Positions 27,717 to 35,763 of a stretch of DNA of 64,000 nucleotides are shown piece after piece. Positions within the stretch are counted from its first letter, which is position 1. Each line of letters opens with the position of its first letter. Source of the DNA: JANQRZ01 sp965215165 (lineage in GTDB: Bacteria; Bacteroidota; Rhodothermia; Rhodothermales; JANQRZ01); assembly GCA_965215165.1 (NCBI GenBank), contig CBDCCX010000006.1:1116001-1180000 (forward strand), written 5' to 3'. Made by a program: the position numbers and the translations under genes. The notes under the pieces were generated by a model, which worked only from the letters and a program-made list of their open reading frames with translations, ran no database searches and was not told where the DNA came from.

Positions 27717-28871
27717 ATGCTCCACCTGCTGCTCAACGCTGAGGTCTACGCCCCGGCCAAGCTGGGCCGGTGCCACCTCGTCATCGGCGGCGGGAAGGTG
27801 CTCTACGTCGGCAAGGACGAGCCGCAGGTGCGGGGGCCGGAGCTCTACGTCACCGACCTCGCGGGCCGCCGCGTGATCCCCGGCCTCGTCGACGGGCACG
27901 CGCACCTCACCGGCGGCGGCGGCGAGGCCGGCCCGCAGACCAAGGTGCCGCCGCCTGCGCTCAGCGTCTACTCCCTGGCCGGCGTCACGACGGCCGTCGG
28001 CGTCCTCGGCACGGACGACCTGACGCGGACCACGGCGGAGCTCGTCACGCGCGTGCGCGGCCTCCGCCGCGAGGGGCTGTCGGCCTACTGCCACACCGGC
28101 GGCTACCACCTCCCGCCGGCGACGCTCACCGGCTCGGTGCGCGGCGACATCGTCTACCTCGACTGCGTGCTCGGCGTCGGCGAGATCGCGCTCTCGGACC
28201 ACCGATCGAGCCAGCCGACCTTCCAGGAGATCGCTCGCCTCGCTGGCGAGGCGCACGTCGCCGGCCTGATGACCGGCAAGGCGGGCATCGTCCACTTCCA
28301 CCTCGGCGACGGGCCGCGCGGCCTGGAGCTGCTCTGGCGCTGCCTCGACGAGACCGAGATCCCGGCGCGCGTCTTCAACCCGACCCACGTCAACCGCCGC
28401 AAGGCCCTCTTCCAGGAGGCGTGCGACCTCGCCAAGCGCGGCTGCGTGATCGACGTGACCGCCTTCCCGAAGCAGAGCGACGACGAGTGGAGCGCCGCCG
28501 AGGCCGTCCGCCGCTACCTCGACCTCGGCCTCCCCGGCCCGTGCCTGACGGTCTCCTCCGACGGCGGCGGCTGCCTCCCGACGTTCGACGCCGAGGGGCA
28601 GGTCGCCCACATGGACGTGGGCAAGCCGGACGAGCTCATGGACACGATCCGCGAGCTGCTCCGCGCCGGGCGCGCGCTCGAGACCATCCTGCCGCCCTTC
28701 ACCTCGAACCCCGCGCGGCTGCTCCGGCTCCCGGCCAAGGGGCGCCTCGCCGACGGGGCCGACGCCGACCTGATTGTGCTCGACGAGGACGACCACGCGC
28801 GCGACGTGATGGCGCGCGGGCGCTGGCTCGTCCGGGGCCGGCAGCCCGTCGTGCGAGGAACGTTTGAATAG
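27717..28871 (+). CDS. iadA: Isoaspartyl dipeptidase (beta-aspartyl peptidase)
   Basis: 384 residues, amidohydrolase fold, matching E. coli IadA along its length. Metal and substrate motifs: GLVDGHAHLTGGGGEAGP (His61, His63, Glu70), GVLGTDDLTR, YCHTGGYH, VHFHLGD, FNPTHVNRR (His224) and LTVSSDGGG (Asp282). The bridging carboxylated Lys of the E. coli enzyme (KCAISDHRS) is replaced by Glu156 in GVGEIALSDHRSSQP, a known variation in which Glu bridges the two metals. It splits beta-Asp-Xaa dipeptides. Next to cphB and cphA its natural substrate is presumably beta-Asp-Arg released from cyanophycin. It is the first gene of the module. Confidence 0.93.
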   Translation: MLHLLLNAEVYAPAKLGRCHLVIGGGKVLYVGKDEPQVRGPELYVTDLAGRRVIPGLVDGHAHLTGGGGEAGPQTKVPPPALSVYSLAGVTTAVGVLGTDDLTRTTAELVTRVRGLRREGLSAYCHTGGYHLPPATLTGSVRGDIVYLDCVLGVGEIALSDHRSSQPTFQEIARLAGEAHVAGLMTGKAGIVHFHLGDGPRGLELLWRCLDETEIPARVFNPTHVNRRKALFQEACDLAKRGCVIDVTAFPKQSDDEWSAAEAVRRYLDLGLPGPCLTVSSDGGGCLPTFDAEGQVAHMDVGKPDELMDTIRELLRAGRALETILPPFTSNPARLLRLPAKGRLADGADADLIVLDEDDHARDVMARGRWLVRGRQPVVRGTFE

Positions 28872-28916
28872 GTACGCGCGACGAGCGACGGACGACAAAC
28901 GGGGCTTTTCTTTCCC

Positions 28917-28958
28917 CTCGTCGTTCGTCACTCGTCGTTCGTCACTCGTCGTTCGTAG
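28917..28958. repeat. Three 14-bp tandem repeats between iadA and cphB
   Basis: CTCGTCGTTCGTCA is present as two exact copies and a third that ends in TAG instead of TCA. The array lies just 5' of the cphB ATG at 28966 and fills most of the intergenic gap. Confidence 0.8.
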
Positions 28959-28965
28959 CTCGTCT

Positions 28966-29787
28966 ATGTCTTCCCCCTCCCGTCCCGGCGTCGCCCGCGG
29001 CTTCGTCATCCCGATTGGCGGGGCCGAGCGCAAGAAGCGCAGCCCGCGCATCCTCGAGCGCTTCGCCGCCCTCGCCGGGGGCGACGACGGCCGCATCGCC
29101 GTGCTCCCGACCGCGTCCCAGATGGCCGACACCGGCCCGCGCTACGTCGAGATCTTCGAGGGCCTGGGCATCGGGTCGGCGGTGTCGCTGCCCATCGACG
29201 AGCGCGCCCAGGCCGAGGACGAGGGGTGCGTGGCCGAGCTCGAAGAGGCCACCGGCATCTTCATCACCGGCGGCAACCAGCTCCGGCTCTCGACCATCCT
29301 CGGCGGCACGGCCGTGGCGAGGACCGTCCGGCAGCGCAGCGCCGACGGCGTCGCCGTCGCCGGGACCTCGGCCGGGGCCGCCATCATGCCCGAGCACATG
29401 ATCGCCGGCGGCACGCCGGGCGCGACCCCGACGCCCGACAAGGTCACGCTCGCCCCCGGCCTCGGGCTGACGAACGCGCTCGTGATCGACCAGCACTTCC
29501 GGCAGCGCGACCGCCTCGGGCGGCTCTTGGCGGCGCTCGCCTACAACCCGTTCATGACGGGCATCGGGCTGGACGAGGACACCGCCGCCTTCATCGGCCC
29601 GGACGGCGTCTTCGAGGTCGTCGGCAGCGGGGCTGTGACGGTCGTGGACCCGAGCGCGCTGGAGCACTCGTCGATGGGCCGGGCCGGGCGCGGCGAGGCG
29701 GTCTCCCTTCTTGGCCTGCGCTTGCATATTTTGACCGACGGCGACCGCTACGACACGATCTCCCGCGCGGCGACGGCGGGATCGTAG
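28966..29787 (+). CDS. cphB: Cyanophycinase
   Basis: 273 residues of the peptidase S51 family. GGAERKKRSPRILERFAALAGG opens the fold; FITGGNQLRLSTILGGTA and the nucleophile elbow AGTSAGAAIMPEHMIAGG (Ser135) are the defining cyanophycinase motifs, followed by GLGLTNALVIDQHFRQRDRLGRLLAAL with the catalytic His. It is an exo-acting serine peptidase that cleaves cyanophycin to beta-Asp-Arg dipeptides in the cytoplasm; no signal peptide is present. The ATG at 28966 follows the 14-bp repeats. It sits between iadA and cphA, an order that supports degradation and synthesis being encoded together. Confidence 0.96.
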   Translation: MSSPSRPGVARGFVIPIGGAERKKRSPRILERFAALAGGDDGRIAVLPTASQMADTGPRYVEIFEGLGIGSAVSLPIDERAQAEDEGCVAELEEATGIFITGGNQLRLSTILGGTAVARTVRQRSADGVAVAGTSAGAAIMPEHMIAGGTPGATPTPDKVTLAPGLGLTNALVIDQHFRQRDRLGRLLAALAYNPFMTGIGLDEDTAAFIGPDGVFEVVGSGAVTVVDPSALEHSSMGRAGRGEAVSLLGLRLHILTDGDRYDTISRAATAGS

Positions 29788-29892
29788 CTCGGCAAGGATG
29801 TGCCCTTCCCGACTAGGGCGTAGCCGCGCTACACCCCTACGGGCGCTCGGCTCCCGCGCCCCTCTGTTTTCCGTTCACCGTCCCCCAGCGTC

Positions 29893-32709
29893 ATGACTGT
29901 CCTCTCCACGAACGTCTACGTCGGCCCGAACGTCTACGCCAACTTCCCGGTCATCCGGCAGGTCCTCGACCTCGGCCCGCTCGAGGCCTACCCGACGATG
30001 CGCTTGCCCGGCTTCGTCGACGCGCTCCTCGACCGGCTGCCCGACCTGCAGGAGCACGGCTGCTCCTACGGCACGCCCGGCGGGTTCGTCCGCCGCATGA
30101 CCGAGGACGAGGGGACGTGGCTCGGGCACGTCCTCGAGCACGTCGTGATCGAGCTCCAGAACATCGCCGGCAGCGCCGTCACGTTCGGCAAGACGCGCTC
30201 GACCGGGACCGAGGGCCAGTACACGATGGTGTTCGAGTACAAGCAGCGCGAGGTCGGGCTGGAGGCGGCGCGGCTCGGGCGGCAGCTCCTGTTCCACCTC
30301 CTGCCAGACGAGCTGCGCCAGCCGTTTGCGCGCGAGATCGAGGACGGCTTCGACTGGGAGACCGAGCGCGACGAGTTCATCCGCTACGCCCAGAAGCGCG
30401 AGTTCGGGCCGAGCACGCAGTCGCTCGTCGACGCCGCCGAGGCGCGGGACATCCCGTGGATCCGGCTCAACAAGTACAGCCTCGTCCAGCTCGGCTACGG
30501 CCGCTACCAGAAGCGCATCCAGGCGACCATCACCAGCGAGACCCGGCACATCGCCGTCGAGGTGACCTCCGACAAGGAGGACACGCGCAACATCCTCTCC
30601 GACCTCGGCCTGCCGGTGCCGCAGCAAGAGCTCGTCTACAGCGAGCGCGAGGCCGTCCGGGCCGCCAGGCGGATCGGCCCGCCGGTCGTCGTCAAGCCGC
30701 TGAGCGCCAACCACGGGCGCGGCGTCTCGATCAACCTGACCACGCCCGAGCAGGTCGCCACCGCGTTCGAGACCGCGCGCGAGGCCGCGAGCAGCAACGG
30801 CATCCTGGTCGAGAGCTTCGTCACCGGGTTCGACCACCGGATGCTGGTCGTCAACGGCGCGCTCGTCGCCGTGGCGAAGCGCGTCCCCGGCCACGTCATC
30901 GGCGACGGCGCGCACACCATCGAGGAGCTGGTCGAGATCGTCAACGCCGACCCGCGCCGGGGCGTCGGGCACGAGAAGGTGCTGACCAAGCTGGCCTTCG
31001 ACGAGCAGGCCGAGCGGCTCCTGGCCCGCGCAGGCCACTCGAAGGAGACGGTCCTCCCCGACGGCGAGCTTTTCTACCTCCGCTCGACGGCCAACCTCTC
31101 GACCGGCGGCACGGCCATCGACCTGACCGACCAGGTCCACCCCGACAACCGCGACATGGCGGTCCGCGCGGTCCAGGCCGTCGGCCTCGACGTCGGCGGC
31201 GTGGACTTTCTCTCGGACGACATCACCAAGTCCTGGCGCGAGGTCGGCGGCGCGATCGTCGAGGTCAACGCCGCGCCCGGCTTCCGGATGCACGTCGCCC
31301 CGAGCGAGGGGACGCCGCGCGACGTGGCCGGCCCGGTGATGGACATGCTCTTCCCCGACGGCACCCCGAGCCGGGTGCCGGTCGCGTGCGTCACCGGCAC
31401 GAACGGCAAGACGACCACGACGCGCATGCTCGCCCACCTCCTCAAGTCCACCGGCGCGCGCGTTGGGATGACCTCCTCCGACGGGGTCTACATCGACGGC
31501 AACCTGACCGTCAAGGGCGACATGACCGGCCCGGCCTCGGCCCGCATGGTGCTCCGCGACCCGACCATCGACACGGCCGTCTTGGAGACCGCGCGCGGCG
31601 GCCTCGTCCGCAGCGGCCTCGGGCTGTCGCGCTGCAACGTCGGCGCGGTCCTCAACATCGCCGCCGACCACCTCGGGCTCAAGGGCATCGACACGCTCGA
31701 CGACCTCGCCGAGGTCAAGCGCGTCGTGGTCGAGGTCGCCACCGACTGCGCGGTCCTCAACGCCGACGACCCGCTGTGCCTCGACATGGCGAACCACACG
31801 CGCGCCGAGCGGCTGTGCTACGTCACGATGGACCCCGGCCACGAGCTGGTGCGCGAGCACATCCGCTCGGGCGGCTACGCGGTGGTGCTCGAGAAGGGCA
31901 TCAACGGCGAGATGATCACGCTCTTCGAGCGCGGCGCGCACCTGCCGCTCGTCTGGACCCACCTCATCCCGGCGACGCTCGAGGGCAAGGCAGTCCACAA
32001 CGTCCAGAACGCGATGTTCGCCGCCGCGATGGCGTACGCGATGGGCCAGACCCTCGACCAGATCCGCCACGGCCTCCGCACCTTCTCGACGAGCTACTAC
32101 GAAGCGCCGGGCCGGCTCAACATCTTCGACGAGCACCCCTTCAAGGTCGTCCTCGACTACGCCCACAACCCGGCCGCCGTCCGCGCGATGTGCCACACCG
32201 CGAGCCGGATGGACACCGCCGGCCGGCGGATCTGCGTCCTCGCCGCCCCCGGCGACCGGCGCGACGAGGACATCCGCGAGATCGCCGCCATCGCCGCGCC
32301 GCACTTCGAGCACTTCGTCTGCAAGCGCGACGACAACCCGCGCGGCCGCGACGAGCGCGAGGTGCCGCTGATGCTCCAGGACACCCTCCTCCAGCACGGC
32401 GTCGACGCCGGGCAGGTCGAGGTGGTCCCCGACGAGCAGGAGGCCGTGCTGAAGTCGCTGACGCTCGCGCAGCCGGGCGACCTGGTGATGGTCTTCGGCG
32501 ACAACATCGCGCGGTGCTGGAAGCAGATCATCCACTTCAACCCCGCCGGCGGCGACGGCTCGGCCTCGCCCACCCCGGACCCAGCCCTCGCCGAGCCGGC
32601 CACGCCCCCGGCCGCCGACGAGACCGAGCCGTTCGCGCTCGCCGAGGGCCAGCAGCTCGTCCGCGACGAGCGCGGCGTCCGCCTCGTGCGCGACGAGGAG
32701 GCTGACTGA
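29893..32709 (+). CDS. cphA: Cyanophycin synthetase
   Basis: 938 residues. The three CphA1 parts are all visible: N domain (~1-165, beginning NVYVGPNVYANFPVIRQVLDLG, with HVVIELQ), ATP-grasp G domain (~200-475, with VVVKPLSANHGRGVSINLT and EVNAAPGFRMH), and Mur-ligase M domain (~495-890) with P-loop TGTNGKTTTTRM (residues 501-512) and LDYAHNPAAVRAM. It alternately adds Asp (G domain) and Arg (M domain) to build the storage polymer. The C-terminal ~45 residues are a Pro/Glu/Ala-rich tail beyond the normal end. It is 105 bp after cphB. Confidence 0.97.
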   Translation: MTVLSTNVYVGPNVYANFPVIRQVLDLGPLEAYPTMRLPGFVDALLDRLPDLQEHGCSYGTPGGFVRRMTEDEGTWLGHVLEHVVIELQNIAGSAVTFGKTRSTGTEGQYTMVFEYKQREVGLEAARLGRQLLFHLLPDELRQPFAREIEDGFDWETERDEFIRYAQKREFGPSTQSLVDAAEARDIPWIRLNKYSLVQLGYGRYQKRIQATITSETRHIAVEVTSDKEDTRNILSDLGLPVPQQELVYSEREAVRAARRIGPPVVVKPLSANHGRGVSINLTTPEQVATAFETAREAASSNGILVESFVTGFDHRMLVVNGALVAVAKRVPGHVIGDGAHTIEELVEIVNADPRRGVGHEKVLTKLAFDEQAERLLARAGHSKETVLPDGELFYLRSTANLSTGGTAIDLTDQVHPDNRDMAVRAVQAVGLDVGGVDFLSDDITKSWREVGGAIVEVNAAPGFRMHVAPSEGTPRDVAGPVMDMLFPDGTPSRVPVACVTGTNGKTTTTRMLAHLLKSTGARVGMTSSDGVYIDGNLTVKGDMTGPASARMVLRDPTIDTAVLETARGGLVRSGLGLSRCNVGAVLNIAADHLGLKGIDTLDDLAEVKRVVVEVATDCAVLNADDPLCLDMANHTRAERLCYVTMDPGHELVREHIRSGGYAVVLEKGINGEMITLFERGAHLPLVWTHLIPATLEGKAVHNVQNAMFAAAMAYAMGQTLDQIRHGLRTFSTSYYEAPGRLNIFDEHPFKVVLDYAHNPAAVRAMCHTASRMDTAGRRICVLAAPGDRRDEDIREIAAIAAPHFEHFVCKRDDNPRGRDEREVPLMLQDTLLQHGVDAGQVEVVPDEQEAVLKSLTLAQPGDLVMVFGDNIARCWKQIIHFNPAGGDGSASPTPDPALAEPATPPAADETEPFALAEGQQLVRDERGVRLVRDEEAD

Positions 32710-32778
32710 CCGGCCCCCCCGTTCCGAGAGCACATCGCGCTCCGGGACAAGTCCCTGCGCGCTCAGGCACTCCCGGAA

Positions 32779-32802
32779 CTGTCCCCCTGGTTTAGGGGGA
32801 CA
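32779..32802. repeat. Dispersed palindrome, copy A (CTGTCCCCCT...AGGGGGACA)
   Basis: CTGTCCCCCT, loop GGTTT, AGGGGGACA, then ACTTCTCG and, ~40 bp on, GCAGGGGTCGGCGC. The same stem with the same right-hand context is seen at 48027-48051 and 56678-56702. Here it lies between cphA and the next gene and could also attenuate transcription. Confidence 0.7.
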
Positions 32803-32887
32803 ACTTCTCGAAGCAGCCGCAGGGGCTTGTCCCGTAGGCGCGAGAGAAGCAGGGGTCGGCGCGGGGGTCCGCCCAACACTCCAACCG

Positions 32888-33538
32888 ATGAACCTTCGAA
32901 CCAAACTCTGGTGGCAGCGCGGCGGCCGGCTGCTGGCCGAGCTGCTCGTCGTCTTCGTCGGCGTCTACGCCGCCTTCGCACTCAGCACGTGGCAGCAAGA
33001 CCAGCGCGACGAGGCACGGCACCAGCAGATTCTCGAAACTCTTCGCAGCCACGTCGCCCTCATCAACGACGAACTAGACGCTGTTTTCCCCAGGGTCGAT
33101 TCGCTCTACCTCCGTCCGCTGCTCGACAGCATCGAAGTCGGGGCCATGCCGCCGCTCGTCGCGCTCAACCTCAACGCGGGCGACACGGGAACCGGGCTCT
33201 GGGAGGCCCTTCTCCAGTCCGGCGGTCTCGACGTGCTCGACGCCCAGACCATCGCGATGATGCAGCGGTACTTTGCCATGCTGTCGAGCGGGGTCGAGGC
33301 CGCAACCGAACTTCGGACGCTCATCAACGAGCAGCTCTATCCCAGCCTGGGCCGCGCGCCGAGCGAGTTCTACGACACCGCCACCGGCGCACTTCGCCCG
33401 AAGTATGGCTGGTATCCACTCCGTCTCCAGCGCGTCCGCAGCGTGACCGCGAGCATCGACGTCGCGGGCGACCAAGTGCTCGCCCATCTGGATTCGCTCC
33501 TCGGCCGTCCGCCCGCCGATTCGCTCGCCGCGTCGTGA
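32888..33538 (+). CDS. Membrane-anchored protein of unknown function (DUF6090-like)
   Basis: 216 residues. One transmembrane helix (residues ~14-32, LLAELLVVFVGVYAAFALSTW) is followed directly by a basic/acidic helix QQDQRDEARHQQILETLRSHVALINDEL, then a helical domain with YLRPLLDSI and IAMMQRYFAMLSSGVEAATELRTL. This layout, an N-terminal helix leading into an HxxxQILETL-type coiled segment, is common in the uncharacterised DUF6090-like proteins of Bacteroidota. No enzymatic motif. It lies between cphA and the YegP-like gene inside the cyanophycin neighbourhood, 178 bp after cphA with a palindromic repeat between, so co-transcription is uncertain. Confidence 0.7.
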   Translation: MNLRTKLWWQRGGRLLAELLVVFVGVYAAFALSTWQQDQRDEARHQQILETLRSHVALINDELDAVFPRVDSLYLRPLLDSIEVGAMPPLVALNLNAGDTGTGLWEALLQSGGLDVLDAQTIAMMQRYFAMLSSGVEAATELRTLINEQLYPSLGRAPSEFYDTATGALRPKYGWYPLRLQRVRSVTASIDVAGDQVLAHLDSLLGRPPADSLAAS

Positions 33539-33543
33539 CCGGG

Positions 33544-33879
33544 TCAGGCAGCGCTCGTGTCCTTCACCTCGGCGTCGCCCGCGCTCTTCCGGACCGCCGC
33601 CAAGCCGCCCACCGCACCGCGCGCCGAGGCGTAGCCCTGCGAGCTCGCCACCGTCTGCCCATTCGTCGATTTGATGCGGAAGTAGTGCTTGCCGTTCTTG
33701 CCCTCGTACAGCTCCGTCCCGCCGTCGCGGTTCACGTTCTTCCGCGCCGACTCGATGCCGTTCTTGGCCCCGGCCTTCTGCGCGTAGCCTTCCGAGCTGA
33801 GCGTGGTCTGGCCGTTGCTGGACTTGAGCCGGAACCGAAATTCGCCGTTCGTGCTCTTGTAGATTTCGAAGGTCGCCAT
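33544..33879 (-). CDS. YegP family protein, two DUF1508 repeats
   Basis: 111 residues made of two ~50-residue DUF1508 units: FEIYKSTNGEFRFRLKSSNG with QTTLSSEGYAQKAGAKNGIE, and TELYEGKNGKHYFRIKSTNG with QTVASSQGYASARGAVGGL. Each contributes a small beta-hairpin-helix, and the family is a swapped or tandem dimer of unknown function. The gene is on the opposite strand to its neighbours and ends 5 bp from the convergent DUF6090-like gene. The start is the ATG at 33879. Confidence 0.93.
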   Translation of the reverse strand: MATFEIYKSTNGEFRFRLKSSNGQTTLSSEGYAQKAGAKNGIESARKNVNRDGGTELYEGKNGKHYFRIKSTNGQTVASSQGYASARGAVGGLAAVRKSAGDAEVKDTSAA

Positions 33880-33981
33880 CGTAGATACCTGATGTGGTAA
33901 GGACAAAATGTGGTGAGGACGAAGACGCGGCACTCTGGGACCGCTGCGCAAAAACATACGCACGCTAGCTGACATACACCT

Positions 33982-35685
33982 ATGACTTTCGACGACAGCC
34001 GCCGCCTCACCGGGCCGAACCTCTACACCTCGCGGCCAGGCGCGGTGCTCGACGCCGCCACCGAGGACGTGCCCGCCACCGTCGCCGCGTGGAGGCGACA
34101 CGCGCGGCGGCTCCTCGACGCCGTCGGCTGGACCGAGTCGGAGCTGTTCCACCGGCCGTTCAAGGGCGGCGCGAGCCTCGGCTTCACCGCCCCGGAGGAC
34201 GCGCTCTACGCCGCCACCGAGCTCAACGAGGCGGCGTGGGCGGCGGCCGTCGCCGAGCTATCGGGCGACGCACGTTCCGACGAAGCCAAAGCCCTAGCGC
34301 GGCTCCGCGCCGAGATCGAGGCCGAGCGGCACCCGGCGCTGCTCGCCCTCCGAGACGCGGCAGCAGCGCACGGCGTCGCGTTCCTGCCCGACGACGAGGC
34401 CGCCTCGGTCGGCCTCGGCACCGGCAGCCGAACCTGGCCCGTCGCCGACCTCCCCGATCCCGACACGGTCGACTGGTCCGCGGTCCACGACGTGCCGGTC
34501 GGCTTGGTCACCGGCACCAACGGCAAGTCGACCACGGTCCGCCTCACCGCCGCCATGGCTACGGCGGCGGGCCGCACCGCCGGCCGGTGCTCGACCGACT
34601 TCGTCCAGGTCGGCGACGCCATCGTCGAGCGCGGCGACTACTCGGGGCCGGGCGGCGCGCGAGCCGTCCTCCGCCACCCCACCACCGAGCTCGCGATTCT
34701 GGAGACGGCGCGCGGCGGGATGCTCCGGCGCGGCCTCGCCCTCGCGCGGGCTGACGCCGCCGTCGTCACGAACGTCGCCGAGGACCACCTCGGCGACTAC
34801 GGCCTGTGGACGCTCGGCGACCTGCTCGACGCCAAGCTCACCATCCGCCGCGCCGTCGAGCCCGGCGGCGTGCTGATCCTCAACGCCGACGACGCCGGCC
34901 TCGTCCGGCGCGCGCAGGGCTATGCGGGCGAGGTCTGCTGGTTCAGCCTCGACCGGGATAATGCGACGCTCGCCGCGCACCGGAACGCCGACGGGCGGAT
35001 CTGCACGGTCGAGGACGGCACCATCGTCTGGCAGCACGGCAACGCCCGCGAGACGATGCTCCCAGTCGCCGACGTCCCGATCACGCTCGGCGGCGCGGCG
35101 CGGCACAACGTCTCGAACGCCCTCGCCGCCGTCGCCCTCGCGAAAGAGCTCGGCCTGCCGACGGACGCGATCCGCGCCGGGCTGAAATCATTCCGCGGCG
35201 ACACGACCGACAACCCCGGCCGGGGCAACTACTTCGAGATCGGCGGGGCCCGCGTGCTGGTCGACTTCGCCCACAACGCGCACGGCGTCGCGGCCATCGC
35301 CGAGACCGCCAAGGCCCTCCCGGCTGAGCGCCGCCTCGTCCTCTTCGGCCAAGCCGGCGACCGGACCGATGCCGAGGTCCAGGCCCTCGCCGGCGCTGCG
35401 TGGCGCGCCGCGCCCGAGCATGTCATCGTTACCGAGCTAGCCGACTATCTCCGGGGCCGCGCCCTCGGCGAGGTCCCCGCGCTCATCGACGACGAGCTCC
35501 ACCGCCTCGGCGCGCCGAGCGAGCACATCACCCACGTCCCCGACGTCATCGCCGGCATCCGCGCGGCCCTCGACTGGATGCGCCCCGGCGACCTGCTCCT
35601 GCTCTTTGTCCTCACGCAGCGCGACGAGGCGTTCGCCGTTCTGCGCGAGGCGCAGGCGCACGCCGGGCACGAAATGCAACGGTGA
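33982..35685 (+). CDS. Mur-ligase family protein related to the CphA M domain, no ATP-grasp
   Basis: 567 residues. An N-terminal ~165-residue region (SRRLTGPNLYTSRPGAVLDA; GASLGFTAPEDALYAATELN) precedes a Mur-type ligase with P-loop VTGTNGKSTTVRLTAAM (residues 177-193), ILETARGGMLRRGLALARAD, VTNVAEDHLGDYG and VLVDFAHNAHGVAAIAE. The last phrases match CphA's M domain (LETARGGLVRSG, IAADHLGL, LDYAHNPAAV) far better than MurC-F. The ATP-grasp half is absent, so it cannot run the full two-step CphA cycle alone. It may ligate one amino acid to a peptide, assist CphA, or make a related dipeptide. Located 1.3 kb after cphA on the same strand. Confidence 0.85.
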   Translation: MTFDDSRRLTGPNLYTSRPGAVLDAATEDVPATVAAWRRHARRLLDAVGWTESELFHRPFKGGASLGFTAPEDALYAATELNEAAWAAAVAELSGDARSDEAKALARLRAEIEAERHPALLALRDAAAAHGVAFLPDDEAASVGLGTGSRTWPVADLPDPDTVDWSAVHDVPVGLVTGTNGKSTTVRLTAAMATAAGRTAGRCSTDFVQVGDAIVERGDYSGPGGARAVLRHPTTELAILETARGGMLRRGLALARADAAVVTNVAEDHLGDYGLWTLGDLLDAKLTIRRAVEPGGVLILNADDAGLVRRAQGYAGEVCWFSLDRDNATLAAHRNADGRICTVEDGTIVWQHGNARETMLPVADVPITLGGAARHNVSNALAAVALAKELGLPTDAIRAGLKSFRGDTTDNPGRGNYFEIGGARVLVDFAHNAHGVAAIAETAKALPAERRLVLFGQAGDRTDAEVQALAGAAWRAAPEHVIVTELADYLRGRALGEVPALIDDELHRLGAPSEHITHVPDVIAGIRAALDWMRPGDLLLLFVLTQRDEAFAVLREAQAHAGHEMQR

Positions 35686-35763
35686 AATGCAATGATTTGG
35701 TAACCGTCGTGCGGTAACCGACGGCCGGGCGCGGCGTGCAACGGCGGTTTCTATCGGCCCCCC

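Noticed and set aside
28917..28958. 14-bp direct repeats before cphB considered as a CRISPR or regulator-binding iterons
   Set aside because: Only three contiguous units with no spacers and no replication or regulatory gene adjacent; kept as a plain tandem repeat.
29875..32904. Very long open frame on the minus strand opposite cphA
   Set aside because: A high-GC shadow: Arg/Asp/Val-rich low-complexity translation with no family resemblance, while the plus strand encodes a perfect CphA. Similar shadows lie opposite the actin-like gene and the symporter-glycosyltransferase region.
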